DNA of 64,000 nt, from contig OZ020587.1 of assembly GCA_963971535.1 (NCBI GenBank), forward strand, positions 154,764,682 to 154,828,681. The letters are read 5' to 3'. This stretch comes from Notolepis coatsorum (Eukaryota > Chordata > Actinopteri > Aulopiformes > Paralepididae). The translations under genes were made by a program, and so were the position numbers. A model generated the notes under the pieces. That model was not told the DNA's origin. It saw only the letters and a list, made by a program, of their open reading frames with translations, and made no database searches. Below are positions 9,643-20,960 of this stretch, piece by piece. The stretch's first letter is position 1, and every line of letters starts with the position of its first letter.

Positions 9643-10724
9643 TTGTATATTATTTATATATATAAGCTATATCCCTTTAAGCCTCCGTTTGAATCATAGT
9701 AATATTCGCTTTCCTCATTGGATAATGCCCTTGACGTTCTCGGCGCCAAGTACCGCGCCCCTGAGTCAGGTTCAAAGGCGAGTCTGGACATGTTGGGACA
9801 TGCCTGGTGCCGGCGCATTGATTCCAGACGAGAGCTGAGGCTTGGCACTAGAAAGCCCCTTAAGTATATATATCGTGGAAGGCGCAGCAGTAGTGTGTGA
9901 ACCTAACGTGCGAAGTGAACAAGTGCAAGTGTCAGATCTAATGTAGTAACATCAAGTTCGACCTAGCTTAATGTGAATCGTGTTACAGCAGTTCGTTCGG
10001 TGTGTAGCATTACCAAGCAGTTCGTTCGTTTAGTAGCTAGTGTAAAACCTTAGCAAGTGTGTGTGGACTTAGTAATTAGTGCCAGCACACGAGGAGGGCC
10101 TAGTCGCAGAACTACTGGACATGTGCATATTGGAACCTGCTGCGGCGATATTGTAGAACCAGTATTGGTTGGATTATAGTGATTGTGGAACGTACTACCG
10201 TGGAGAAGAGCATCGTTAATACCCACTGTCGTTTGGATTTAACCACCTTGAAGATCTTACCTCGGGCTAGCTTCGAGGACCGAAGCTGGCTGGCTATCAT
10301 CATTGCTATCGAGCATTGGATTACAGCTATTACCTTGCTACTGAGCATTTGGATTATAAGGACCGGATCCGTATGAGAACCCCCTTTTCTTCAAGTGAAC
10401 AGACTGAGTATCCGAACATTCTTCCTTCCTCCAGAGCTTACATCTCTGGGAGGATACCCCCTGTCTCCAGCGGTACCATCGTTTGCCCCCTATAGTGCCA
10501 TCCCACGCCAGGCGGCGTTTGGTCTAGTATACCCAGCTTAGGAATTATTCATTCCAACTGACTTTGCTACTCACTGACTTTATCCTATTCTTCGCCATAA
10601 AAGCGTAATCAATTAATTCCCATTCTGTACATTGCTGCATAATAATAAATACTATAAATGATATTTCCTTGTCACCGTGCCGTCTATTCTGAGTGTCTGC
10701 CATATAATAACTGTACTGTCTGGC
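9643..10724 (+). mobile_element. Remainder of BEL/Pao 3' LTR, with likely promoter
   Basis: Removing the Gmr1-type element and one ATAAC joins this segment to 3389-3443, giving an LTR of roughly 1.1 kb. It has an ATTGG box near 9718, a TATA-like stretch near 9861 and an AATAAA near 10645, suiting U3, R and U5. The right end is uncertain. I place it near CTGGCA at 10724, just before an (AAT)n run. No protein is encoded. Confidence 0.5.
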
Positions 10725-10745
10725 AAGTAATAATAATAATAATAA

Positions 10746-11219
10746 TTAGCAGTGGTTTAATCTATCACAATCTTTAATACAGTCAGGGTTTTGTAACCCC
10801 TCAGTTACAACTACCGTTTCCAGGTCGACGGGTGAAAGGATTGGTTTTATTTTACTGATGTTGCGGAGTTGGAAGAAGCATGACTTGACTACGGCATTTA
10901 CCTGCCGGTCGAATTTGAGCTCTGGGTCAAAGATTACACCCAGGCTCTTGACGTGGGGTTTGAGGTGGGTGGAGAGTTGTCTTAGGCTGTTGGAGAGTGT
11001 TTTGGTGGAAGAGGGGGGGCCAAACAAAATGATCTCCGTTTTATTTTCATTTAGCTGTAAGAAGTTGAGGGCCATCCAGCTTTTTATGTCCCTAAGACAG
11101 TTTTTAAGAGAGTCTAGGTTAGCTGTGTCAGAGGGGTTTAGGGGAAGGTAGATTTGGGAGTCATCGGCATAAAAGTGATATGAAATGTTGTCGGTATCGG
11201 TTATCGGCTTGAGGAGCAT
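10746..11219 (-). pseudogene. LINE reverse transcriptase fragment (L2/CR1 type)
   Basis: This minus-strand frame carries the RT catalytic box FYADDSQIYL, then a WMALNFLQLNENKTEIILFG block and VKSLGVIFDPELKF, an order typical of fish L2/CR1-type non-LTR retrotransposons. It is only about 150 residues, truncated at both ends, and stops after PVDLETVV. Its upstream side runs directly into TATCGG-rich hAT-like sequence, so the two are nested or fused. It is a dead copy. Confidence 0.85.
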
Positions 11220-11272
11220 AAAGTTATCGGTATCGATATCGGTGTCAAAAAATCAATATCGTGCATCCCTAC
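11180..11272. mobile_element. hAT-like MITE fragment (one terminus)
   Basis: TATCGG-type motifs end in CGTGCATCCCTA, the inverted-terminus pattern of small hAT-like elements that recurs at about 25.25 kb and, complete, at 60.4 kb. Only the right end is present. The L2-type LINE fragment abuts it. Confidence 0.5.
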
Positions 11273-11275
11273 TTG

Positions 11276-13010
11276 TGTGAGTTAAAGATGTAAACAGTTA
11301 AAGACCCTCACCAGTCTTAAAATAACAAAAACAGTAAAGTGAGCCGAACGTTTCCACAGCCCATGTGAAGCAGACATGACCCCTGGGGGAAAAGCTTAGT
11401 TGACAACTATATTTATAGTCATCATTTTCGTTGACAAAATGAACACTGCTATTGTTATTACTTTGTTATGCACCAATACACCTCAGTGAATTCCTTGTAT
11501 GTGTAAATGTGTAAACGTACTGCAGTAAGGACTATTTTGGTGGTGAAATTGATATAAATGTTGCTGTAAGTGTTCAAAAGTCCTAAATTGAACTTGTTGA
11601 AACCTGCAGATACCCTGACGTCGGCCATAAGAAGACTGTGTGGCCTGCATATTTTGGTGTTTGCATGAAGAGGCTACTTCTATAGTGAAAATGCCTATTC
11701 CTTGATATTTTTACCTTCTGTTTAATGAGTATTTAATGGGGTATTAAATGAGTCAGCTGTCTCGTCGTTACAGGACGGCGCGAGTCGAGAAGACGGACTC
11801 TTTCCTGTTCGGCCCCTGGTTCAGGATGTAAGGAGTGTGTCGTCCACAGATGGTCCAGAGGCCGCACGGCGCGTGCCACGCAACACACACGCCGTCTTCC
11901 CGTGCAGACAAATAGAACATTTAAAGGATTTGTGGGAGAAAACGTTGAGTCCCAGTTTCAACAGCAGACATATACAATCTCCGGTGGTAAAGATACAGAT
12001 CGCGGTTTGACAAAAGGAATATGATGATTAGGATATTTCCCCCGCGCAGACACAATTCTACTTTTTCATTTCCTGGAGGATTGTCTCTCCGCTCCGGTCC
12101 TCGTCCTATCGGTCCTCGTCCTCCCCCGCGCCCCACCCCCCCCCCCCCCCCCCCCCCTCGCGCTGTGCTTTTATTAAACCTTATAGCGTTCTGTCAGCAG
12201 CGAGATGGTTGATATGTAAAAATGGTGGAGCAACTCGCACCTCATGCTTTTGCAATCGTGGCTCTTTGAGAAATGAGATATGAGGAATGCTCCGCTGTGT
12301 TAGGACAGATAGCAGAAATGAATAATGTTCGGAAGATTTTACCGTTATTGCTCTTTATCGTTTCGGAGAGTTTTCTTCTGGTAAGTGGAGCGTAATTTAA
12401 AGGAGTCGATGGGAATCAAACGTGGCAATACAATTGTGATTATATAGGGAGATTTTCATAAAACGTGTGAAACAGATTCACGCACATAGACAACCTATGC
12501 GAATAATAAAAGATCAAACTTATTTCTCTTATGGGGTTTTCATGTAAGATTATTAATCCCCCGCCCCCTCTATATCAAATTATACGTTTATTTTGGTCAT
12601 AGAAAAACAATAATCTCAGAATTACATTGGAATGAGAAGGGGAGCCCGCTATATTGCCACAGGGGACATTTATTTATTGCAATGCTCACTGGACTATGAA
12701 TTAATTTGCAGCATACAGCCCCAATATTAATGAACAATTATTTATCACAAATCCCCACCCATTCATACCATTTACTGCTTGCCATCCAATATAATTGTAA
12801 ACCAAATGTCAATATATTCAAGGTGTCATATAATTGCACAGAAATCTAATTAATCTAGTGATATAATGTGGCTAATAAGATACAATTTTCTCGTTTGCTT
12901 CTTGATTGCAAAAGCTATACATTTTAAATGTCCACATTAATCCTGTTTAACAGAGTTATTACAAACGCTTTTGAATTTTGTGATTATTTTCTTGAAAAGA
13001 TAAGCTACAA
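11276..13010. other. No gene seen; includes a poly-C tract
   Basis: No domain, splice-supported exon or repeat family could be recognised. There is a poly-C run at about 12137-12157. Short frames here have no recognisable motif. The stretch around 11760-12400 is not simple sequence and could be unique host DNA. Confidence 0.5.
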
Positions 13011-13029
13011 CTATGGGTCTTAGTTCCTA

Positions 13030-13290
13030 ACTGATTTGATATAATATTATGTTATTATGATATAATAAGCTATGATATGATATACTATGATATGCCATAA
13101 TATAACATATGACATGATATGCTATAATATGATATGACATAATATAATGTATGATATATGACATGATGGTATGACATAATGATATATGACATAATTTATG
13201 ATATGTAATGATATGATGACATAATATGATATATGACTTGATGTGACATGACATGTATGATATATGATACCTTACAATAGGCACAATACA
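13030..13290. repeat. Degenerate ATATGAYATR-type AT-rich repeat
   Basis: Roughly 260 bases of degenerate TATGATATGACATAATA motifs. The apparent minus-strand frame full of His, Ile, Ser and Tyr follows from this simple composition and is not a gene. Confidence 0.8.
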
Positions 13291-13299
13291 ACATCGTTC

Positions 13300-13860
13300 C
13301 AACATTATGCAATACAATACAACACCAATGTATTGTCCATGATCATAGAAATTCTCTCATTGTCGAGAGAAGTTTGATTTAACATAATCAAATCAAACTA
13401 ATATTCTAAGCATTCTTGTCATACAGTATAATTATGTTCTTATACAGTATGAAGCAAAAAGTGTAGACATTTCAAACATGGCAAAAAGGTATAGTCGTGT
13501 CGCCTAATTTAAGACCCCATGGCACTCAGAAGCACGTCCTAAATCACCGGTATACAAAGAAACGGATCTCGGATGTCCTCTCGTCAGAACCTCCCTGCGG
13601 AACACATATTATGTGGTACGACTGTCGCACGGTTTGAAAGCGAGGCACATCATTTCTGCCAGCGAGATGAAGCGAGAGAGGCATCACGCTGTGCGAGGAA
13701 ATGGTTCCGCTAAGCGACTCTATACCCCTCACTTTGCGCCCGAGAAGCATCTCTCCGTATAAACAGCCATCCCAGCTATTTGTCAGGAACGCACATCAAT
13801 CTCAGTGTGTGTTGTGTATCGCCACGGTGCCAGGAGGCATGTTCAGCGTAGGCATGCCGT
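13300..13860. other. No gene seen
   Basis: Mixed-composition sequence with no recognisable domain, RNA or mobile-element end. Confidence 0.5.
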
Positions 13861-13870
13861 TACCAGTCTG

Positions 13871-14470
13871 TATGGGGGGGGGGGGGGGGGGTGGGGGGGT
13901 GGCTGAGCTTGTCTCTCCCTCAATGGGGGGGGGGGGGGGGGGGCTGAGCTGGTCTCTCCCTGTATGGGGGGGGGGGGGGGCTGAGCTGGTCTCTCCCTGT
14001 ATGGGGGGGGGGGGGGCTGAGCTTGTCTCTTCCTGTATGGGGGGGGGGGGGGGGAGGCTGAGCTGGTCTCTCCTGTATGGGGGGGGGGGGGGGGCTGAGC
14101 TTGTCTTTTCCTGTATGGGGGGGGGGCTGAGCTTGTCTCTTCCTGTATGGGGGGGGGGCTGAGCTGGTCTCTTCCTGTATGGGGGGGGGGGGGGGGTCTC
14201 TCCTTGTATGGGGGGGGGGTCCTCTCTGGCTGCTGGGGCCAGCATTCTGGAGACTGGTCACTTTCATTAGGGAAGTCGTTAGGGGGGGTCTCTCCCTGTA
14301 TGGGGGGGGGTCCTCTCTGGCTGCTGGGGCCAGCATTCTGGAGACTGGTCACTTTCATTAGGGAAGTCGTTAGGGGGGATCTCTCCCTGTATGGGGGGGC
14401 GGGGGCCTCTCTGGCTGCTGTGGCCAGCGTTCTGGAGACTGGTCACTCTCATTAGGGGGGTCGTTATGGG
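13871..14470. repeat. Poly-G-bearing minisatellite and a 90-bp repeat
   Basis: Units reading CTGAGCTGGTCTCTCCCTGT then ATG and a run of 9-20 G recur about eight times. They are followed by about three copies of a roughly 90-bp unit containing CTCTCTGGCTGCTG and GGAGACTGGTCACTTTCATT. On the minus strand this produces Pro-rich frames without biological meaning. The G runs could form quadruplexes and are prone to length error. Confidence 0.85.
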
Positions 14471-14814
14471 GGGTTACAGGAGGCCACACATCGTTATTGT
14501 ACTTTGATTCAGCTCGATTCATCACCGCATGTCGTGTGACTCGTCAGGTCAGCCGTGCCTGTGGCCATGAGGAGGCACACGATGGTGTTTAGTTTGTATA
14601 TACAAAGCTGCCCTGGGGGAGGGGCTACCGACTTACTGTACCTGAGCACTTTACTCATTCAACCCAAGAGGTGGACGTTACAGTCTGAGATCATGAGATT
14701 ATTATACTCTTTATCGTGTTCTTCCCTGAAGCCACGCTGCCACCCGTTCTCCTGGAACCGATTAGGAAAAGATTTGAGGCTAGAGATTCCCTCGTTAGAA
14801 TTGATCATTTATTA
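14471..14814. other. No gene seen
   Basis: Mixed sequence between the G-rich array and a LINE tail, with no recognisable feature. Confidence 0.45.
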
Positions 14815-15030
14815 AAATACATAATTGGACACCTGCTTTGTCATGGATTGCTCATGCTTTTAATATTGTGTTTTTGCACTGAAATGTGAATTTTCTCTTT
14901 TTTAGTACGTGTTTTGATATCTTGTTTAATATGTGATCATTAACTGTATATGCTGCCCTCTTGGCCAGGGCCCACTTGAAAAAGAGATCGCAATGTGATA
15001 ATTACCCTGGTTAAATAAAGATAAATAACC
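14815..15030 (+). mobile_element. LINE 3' tail
   Basis: CTTGGCCAGGGCCCACTTGA, an AAAAGAGAT motif and CCCTGGTTAAATAAAG form the 3'-UTR signature that also ends the LINE-like stretches at about 26.19 and 55.47 kb. It is presumably a 5'-truncated copy. Confidence 0.6.
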
Positions 15031-15049
15031 ATAGCGCTATGATGATTGT

Positions 15050-15426
15050 TGCGAAGGTGTGTGTGTGTCCGCGTGTGTGCGCAGGGACGCCTGGGAGAAA
15101 TGCGAGGCCCCCCCCCCCCCCCCCCAAAAGGTCAACATATTCTTAAATAATAGCGCTGCCCGAGGCTGGGCATGATACAGTCAACATATAGCAAGAGAGA
15201 GAGCGAGAGAGAGCTCCCGTTCTACAGTCAATATACAGTGTACAGAGAGAGAGAGAGAGAGAGAGAGACACATTGGAAAGAAATTGAAATGATATTTGGC
15301 CCTAAACAGAGAGTACACAGTGGCAGAATACCTGAGCACTGTGACTGAAGATCCTTGACTAGGTACAGACTCAGCGAGCACAGCCTAGCCATTGAGAAAG
15401 GCCGCCATAGGCAGACTGTGTGTGTT

Positions 15427-15461
<35 letters not shown>

Positions 15462-15515
15462 ATGTGTGTTTGTTGTGTGTGTGTGTGTTAGAGAGAGAGC
15501 ATGTATGAGAGAGAT
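15050..15515. repeat. GT, poly-C and (GA)n simple repeats
   Basis: Short GT tracts (15058-15085), a C run (about 15108-15125) and three GAGA tracts (about 15187-15215, 15243-15268, 15430-15461). These are microsatellites with no coding content. Confidence 0.85.
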
Positions 15516-16600
15516 AAGCAAAGATGAGCCCCTAAAGGATATTCAACTTTTAATGGAAGAACAAAACAGAAGGAAAAGATAACTTCACAAAGGCAACATG
15601 AATATACATAGATCCAAAAGGACAAAGATCAACACTTAAATCCAAAGAGAAGAGGGTCTATACCAGAGAAAACAAAGCAGCAAGGAGCCAATGGCCGACA
15701 TCAGCTAAATAGGCTAGCCAGGTACTGACACCAGGCCACACACAGCTTTGGCCAACGGCCCAACGCTACCCAAGCTACACAAACGACCAAGACAATTCAC
15801 ACACAGCACATGTCGTATCTCCAAATGTTGTGAAGTAACATGGTCATGGTGCAGGCCCGACTACATCTTCTGTCAAAGATGATGTCGTAGTCAGAGTGCC
15901 AGAACCCCCTGCTATTCTCATGGCTAATGTCAATGGTCGTAGCACAAGCTAACAGCTAACTCTAGGCTAACTGATAGCATCAAACTAACGTTCCCAGCCG
16001 AGCGCAGCTGGCAGCTAACGTCGTAGCTAAACAGCTAACTGGCTAACAGTTAGCTCAACCCGGCTATCACTAACCATTAGCTAACGCAGAAGCAAGCTAT
16101 GCGGCTACCACTGAAAAACTGTACAACGTGAGAAAAGCAATACAGGTGCTGACACCAGGCCACACACCGTTAGCTACTAGTACTACAACAGCTAGTCGGC
16201 CAGTTTGGCTCCAGAGAGAGAGAGAGAGAGATATCCACGGCGGGAATAGAATAGAGTGCATTAAAAACTCACCAAACGTCCAAGAGGATGGAGACAACCG
16301 CGTGGAGTTGACGAAGTTCATCTGCCGAACGACCATCCTCTTCATCTTGGCTGCACGCGATGTCTCTAGGTTAGCTAACGCTAGTTAGCCTTTAGCTAAG
16401 CTAGCTACTAGCCGACATCATCATGGCTATATCTCGACTGAACCACACTTAATATTATAACGTAGCTAAAGCTAACTAGCTGTCCTTGTCTTTAGCCGGG
16501 ATGGCTAGCCTGACTGAACTGTCTAACATGCAACAACTTTCATCTTCAGTCCATCTGCCGAACGATGTCCTCTTCATCTTGGCTGGCATAACCTCCAATG
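15516..16600. other. No gene; GCTAAC-rich diverged repeat
   Basis: GCTAAC/GTTAGC motifs are dense between 15950 and 16480. GACACCAGGCCACACAC occurs at about 15729 and 16150. A 40-base motif including CATCTGCCGAACGA occurs at about 16320 and 16552, suggesting an old internally duplicated repeat. No protein is recognisable. Confidence 0.5.
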
Positions 16601-16626
16601 CTGGACGCGTGAAATAGTCAGACGCT

Positions 16627-16745
16627 AGTGATGGGTCGGTCATGAGCGACTCGTTCATAAGAGCCGATTCATTGCCATGAGCGTGAGTCGAATCGCTCAC
16701 GTCTGGTAATGAGTCGGTTCACGCCCCCCCCCCCCCCCCCCCCGG
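16627..16745. mobile_element. hAT-like MITE fragment ending in poly-C
   Basis: AGTGATGGGTCGGTCATGAG followed by palindromic GAGCGACTCG/CGAATCGCTC motifs resembles a terminus common in fish hAT-like elements. No matching second end is seen. A C run follows at about 16724-16743. Confidence 0.45.
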
Positions 16746-16919
16746 CACGCACACAGACACACACACAATGAACTCAACAGACGTTACCTGGCTGTAACCC
16801 CTCCCCTCATTGAAACCAATTCTGCTGCCTGCAGAGCCTCAGAGCCAGGAACGTGTCTAATGTGAAATATATAATATATAAGCATATAAGCAAAACTAGA
16901 TTTTAGGTCTGTGATGAAA

Positions 16920-17042
16920 AAGGGCCTCGCGGGACGGGGGACCTCGCAAAAAATAAAAATAAAAAAAAGAATAAATAAAAGATTTTTTTTTTTTATTTAT
17001 TTTTTTTTTTTTGTGCGAGGCCCCCCTTCCCGCGAGGCCCTG
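16920..17042. repeat. Foldback repeat with GC-rich arms
   Basis: GGGCCTCGCGGGACGGGGG at the left is matched in inverse by CCCCCCTTCCCGCGAGGCCC at the right, around an A-rich then T-rich core that also pairs. The whole could form a hairpin of about 120 bases. Mobile-element family unknown. Confidence 0.7.
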
Positions 17043-17049
17043 TGCGACC

Positions 17050-17860
17050 GCACTGCTCGCACACCCCCTGAGGCGGCCCTGTGTGTGCGTGTCCATGTAT
17101 GTGTGTGCGTCCATGTATGTGTGTACCACACACATCCACATGTACACACTCACTTTAAACAAACACTCACCTTACCACTCACTTTATTCACTTTAGACAC
17201 TTTAACCCAATTTATATTTATCTATTATAAAAGAGATTTGCACCACATTCATACCTCATGTGCACCCTACCCCAAGTTTTGTACCTCTGCATTCTACCTC
17301 ACTGTTACTCATTTTACTCTGTATTGTATTATTGTATATTGACTTTACCTACTTTTTACTTCTTAATTTTTTTTACTTACTTTCTCTTTACTGTATGTGC
17401 AGTAGCAGTAGCACACTCTCAGGGGCTCATAAGCAACAAGCGTTTCATTATAAAGTATTCTGTATTTTGTTCTGACAGATAAAAACAAACTTGAACTATC
17501 TGTGTGTCCGTGCTCACGAGAGAGCGAGCGTGACCGAGAGACAGACAGACGGAGACACTAGACGAGGCAATGGTGGGACGTGTTTTAGGTTTGAGTGTTT
17601 GCCGTGCTTCGTGCCCCTGGCCCCACCGCGTCCTGCCCGTGACTTCCCTGTGATGGTGACCCTCGTGGCACGGAGAGGAAATATGGAGCCACGGCCTTAA
17701 TCTGATGAAGAAAAGAGTTGAATGAGAATCCTGTGCCGCGGAATAAAAGCAATTCCCTCGACGTTGGAAATTCTTTCCCATTTAGACAATTCCAGGAAGA
17801 CGAGACGTGTTGCTGAAGACAACACTGGAAATATCAATGACGTGAAAACATGTACAATAG
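17050..17860. other. No gene seen; short GT/CA motifs
   Basis: Contains interrupted TGTGTG and CACACA motifs near 17080-17170 and AT-rich sequence reminiscent of LINE 3' UTRs up to about 17495. No domain recognised. Confidence 0.45.
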
Positions 17861-18370
17861 TGCTGTATATACACATTTATATATTTATATTTATTTATAT
17901 ATATTATCTCTTGAATATACCTGCATATAATCCGTCTATATACCTATTTATACACCTGCATATAACTGTATGATAGCATGTACAATAATGCTCTATATAC
18001 CGTATATATATATATTTATTTATTCTTACTGTATATATACCTAATCCACATCATGCCTGCATACAATCCTTTTTACATATCTGTAGATACTATATCTATA
18101 TCTGTACATATCCCTTATCTACTCTTACTAGTTACTCTGCTGGCCAGTATAGTGTCTTTATACCTGTATCACTGTACATCTTAATACTACAACTCTGTAC
18201 ATACATCTGATTAGCACTATTACTCAGTAGTACTCATTTAGATATTTTATATCCAGTTTAATCACCTGTACATTGTATATTTCTATTGCACATAGAACTC
18301 TGGTGTGATGCCAAACGTATTTTCATTGCACTGTACTTGTGCTGCATGATGACAATACATTTTAATCTAA
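17860..18370 (+). mobile_element. AT-rich LINE 3'-UTR remnant
   Basis: TATA-rich repeats lead into GCTGGCCAGTATAGTGTC and GATGACAATACATTTTAATC, a typical LINE 3' end in fish. A related stretch in inverse orientation fills about 20.2-20.95 kb, sharing for example TGTACAATAATGCT/AGCATTATTGTACA-type words. Confidence 0.55.
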
Positions 18371-18637
18371 TCTAATCAATATAGCAATGATGTGAATTAT
18401 GAAAGCCTTGGAAGCTGTTAGCATTTAGTTAGAAATGCAAGAGGAAGTCACTGGGGCTCCAATGCACACGGATCTTCAGGACGAAGTTGACTAATCAAAT
18501 GCAGAGAAGGCGCATCCTGTCATAGATCTAACTACTACTGAAGTCGATGGGATCTCAGAGAGAGAGAGAAAAGTTAACAATGTTAACGGTTAGGAAGTGG
18601 TTTGCAAGGCGCTACGTCTGATGTTTCAGCTGCACGG

Positions 18638-18798
18638 GGTCCTACTAATCACCCCAAAGTACCCCAAAGTACTCCAAAATACCCCAAAGTATCCCAAAGT
18701 ACCCCAAAATACCCGAAAGTACCCCAAAATACGCCAAAGTACGCCAAAGTATACCCAACTTTTTTTGGGGTACTTTGTGGTGATTAGTAGGACCCGAT
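18638..18798. repeat. Short palindromic element with internal ACCCCAAAGT decamers
   Basis: GGGTCCTACTAATCACC at the left is the exact inverse of GGTGATTAGTAGGACCC at the right. Between them are about ten 10-bp units, ACCCCAAAGT and variants, closing with an inverse unit TTTGGGGTACTTT. The whole is about 160 bp. The design looks like a MITE whose subterminal repeat expanded. No clear target duplication. Confidence 0.75.
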
Positions 18799-18934
18799 AC
18801 ACACTGAAAGACCCCTTGACCTCCACTAGCATTGCTAACAACTACTAACCCTTATGCCAATGCTTTTTTAATGGATTTAAATGACCCCCGTTAGCACCAA
18901 ATCAGGCTCGTTAACTACCGCACTACCAAAAGGT

Positions 18935-19225
18935 TAACCCTTTCGCCGCGACAATACAGAAGGTTAACCCTTTCACTGCCACATAGCAAATGGTAAAACC
19001 CTCTCACTGCCACAACAGAATGTTAACCCGTTCACTGCCACACGACAAAGCGTTAACCCGTTCACTACCACACTACAGAAGGTTAACCCTTTCGCAACCA
19101 CACTACAGAAGGTTAACCATTTCACTGCCACATGACAAAGGGGTAACCCTTTCACAACCACACTACAGAAGGTTAACCCCTTTCACTGCCACACGCCAAA
19201 TGGTTAACATTCGACACGACTGATG
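18935..19225. repeat. 30-bp minisatellite, GGTTAACCCTTTCACTGCCA type
   Basis: About nine to ten diverged units of roughly 29-30 bp containing GTTAACCCTTTCAC and CACACTACAGAA. More copies occur at 19298-19450, with an orientation switch near 19390, and inverted copies at about 21468-21610. Confidence 0.85.
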
Positions 19226-19227
19226 AC

Positions 19228-19296
19228 TTGTCGTACAGAACTTGTAAGTCGCTTTGGATAAAAACTGGCAGCTAAATGACTAAATTAGTAAATGTA
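19228..19296 (-). mobile_element. LINE 3' tail fragment
   Basis: AAGTCGCTTTGGATAAAAAC, GGCAGCTAAATGACTAAAT and TAAATGTAAAT form a tail word also seen near 24.67-24.72, 52.75-52.82 and 55.49 kb. It marks the 3' end of a widespread fish non-LTR family. Confidence 0.6.
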
Positions 19297-19297
19297 A

Positions 19298-19450
19298 ATG
19301 GTTAACCCTTTCACTGCCACACGACAAAGGGTTAACCCTTTCACTACCACACTACAGAAGGTTAACCCTTTTGCTATCACACTGCCAGACGGTCTGTAGC
19401 GTGATAGTAAAGGGTTAACCATCTGTAGTGTGGTAGTGAAAGGGTTAAGC
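19298..19450. repeat. 30-bp minisatellite, with orientation reversal
   Basis: GTTAACCCTTTCACTGCCAC units read forward until about 19375. Then the same unit appears inverted (GTAGTGTGGTAGTGAAAGGG) to about 19447, so the block is locally palindromic around the AGACGGTCTG near 19390. Confidence 0.8.
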
Positions 19451-20190
19451 TTGTTTACGACCAGCATCTGTGTGTACAATTCCTCATCCATCCCCCACAG
19501 TCGGCCCACTCCATCACGGCGGAGGCGGTATTGTTTCATACTGTTTATTATCGTTGTCATTTCAAGGGACAAGCTGAGAGAATAGATTTTAGGTTGTGTG
19601 CAGATGGAACATAACGGGTGCTTTTAGTAGGTTCGTCCGTCGCAGTGACATTGAGAAATAAGAAACCAGATTCGAGGGGAACGGCGAGCGGGCCGCTGCA
19701 TGTCCGTTCCACTGTGTGCAGCCGCCGCTGACAGGAGCGAGCGGGGGGGGGAATCCGAGTTCTGTCTCTCCACGGGAGCGGTGTCGCGGCTTGATAGATG
19801 TCTGCTGTGGAACGGGATCAAAATGTTCCGTCTCCGTCGGGCCGGGCCGCCTCTCTCCGGCGCTGGACCGGCACAGAGCGCTTCTCTCTCTCTCCCGCCT
19901 CTTCCTGTGCAGCCATTGTTGTTGACACAGAGTCGCCCTCGAAAAAAAACTTGCTGACGCAGCCGAATGCGCTCATAATTTTTCCGGAGGAGCCATAATT
20001 CCTCCCGTTGACTGCTTAGGGTAATTATGATGCCATATCAATTCACTCGCATTTTAATTAATATTTTCACTCTGCATTAGTGGGGATGTCCCCCCCCCCC
20101 CCCCCCCCCCCCAACATTTCAAATTACCCCTCGTTCCATTTGTCAAATCCGCGTCGTCGTCGTGGGATTGTTGAAAAATTTGATTCGATT
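19451..20190. other. No gene seen; poly-C at 20091-20112
   Basis: GC-rich stretch (19640-19940) with several short frames but no recognisable motif, followed by a C run. Could be unique host sequence. Confidence 0.45.
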
Positions 20191-20194
20191 AGAT

Positions 20195-20960
20195 TTGACA
20201 TATATAATATTATACAATATATAATGACACATTTATTGTCATTATACTGTACTGCACATTGCACAAGTACAGTACAACGGGAAGAAGTTTGGGCCAATTA
20301 ATAATAGTGCTAATAAGATGGATGCACAACATAGTTGTAGTATTAATATGTACAGTGATACAGGTATAAAGTATAAAAACTAGTAAGAGCAAGTAAGGGA
20401 TATGTACAACTATACTGTAGGCTAGATATAGTATCTATCTACAGATATATGTACACATATGTACAGACAGATGTGGATACATGTATATACGGTATATACA
20501 GAATTATTGTACATGCTATCATACAGAGTTATATGGGTTATGTGCAGGTATATAAGGGTTGTAGTATGAGTAGTATTAATATGTACAGTGATAGAGGTAT
20601 AAAGACACTATGGTAGTAAGTCGTACTGGCCAGCAGCGTAACTAGTAAGAGTAGGTAAGGGACAGATATAGATATAGATATAGTATCTACAGATATGTAA
20701 CAAGGGTTATATGCAGGTATGTACAGACAGATGTGGATAGATATATATATACGGTAAGAATAAATATATACAATATATATATACGGTAAGAATAAATATA
20801 TACAGCATTATTGTACATGCTATCCTACAGAGTTATATTGGTTATATGCAGGTGTGTATATGTAGGTATAACGAAGGATTACATGCAGGTATATTCAGAC
20901 AGATATGGATACGGTACGACAAGTAGGTAAGGGATATATGTACAGATATAGAAAGTGAGA
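20195..20960 (-). mobile_element. AT-rich LINE 3'-UTR remnant, tandemly re-arranged
   Basis: Opens with ACACATTTATTGTCATTATA, the inverse of a LINE 3' end. Words such as ATGTACAGTGATA, GGTATAAAG and ATATATACGGTA recur two or three times. It mirrors the + strand stretch at 17.86-18.37 kb. No RT remains. Confidence 0.55.

Noticed and set aside
11760..12400. Host promoter or first exon (GC-rich, with CGTCGT and CCGCGC words)
   Set aside because: No TATA, start codon with a long frame, or splice signal could be tied together; kept only as a possible unique island.
13802..14358. Proline-rich minus-strand frames
   Set aside because: Translation of C runs in a poly-G minisatellite; three overlapping frames give the same artefact.
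15228..15582. Ser-Leu-rich and Arg-Glu-rich short frames
   Set aside because: Translation of GA microsatellites.
19700..20000. Possible host exon in a GC-rich stretch
   Set aside because: Short overlapping frames with no recognisable domain and no convincing splice sites; composition alone is not enough.
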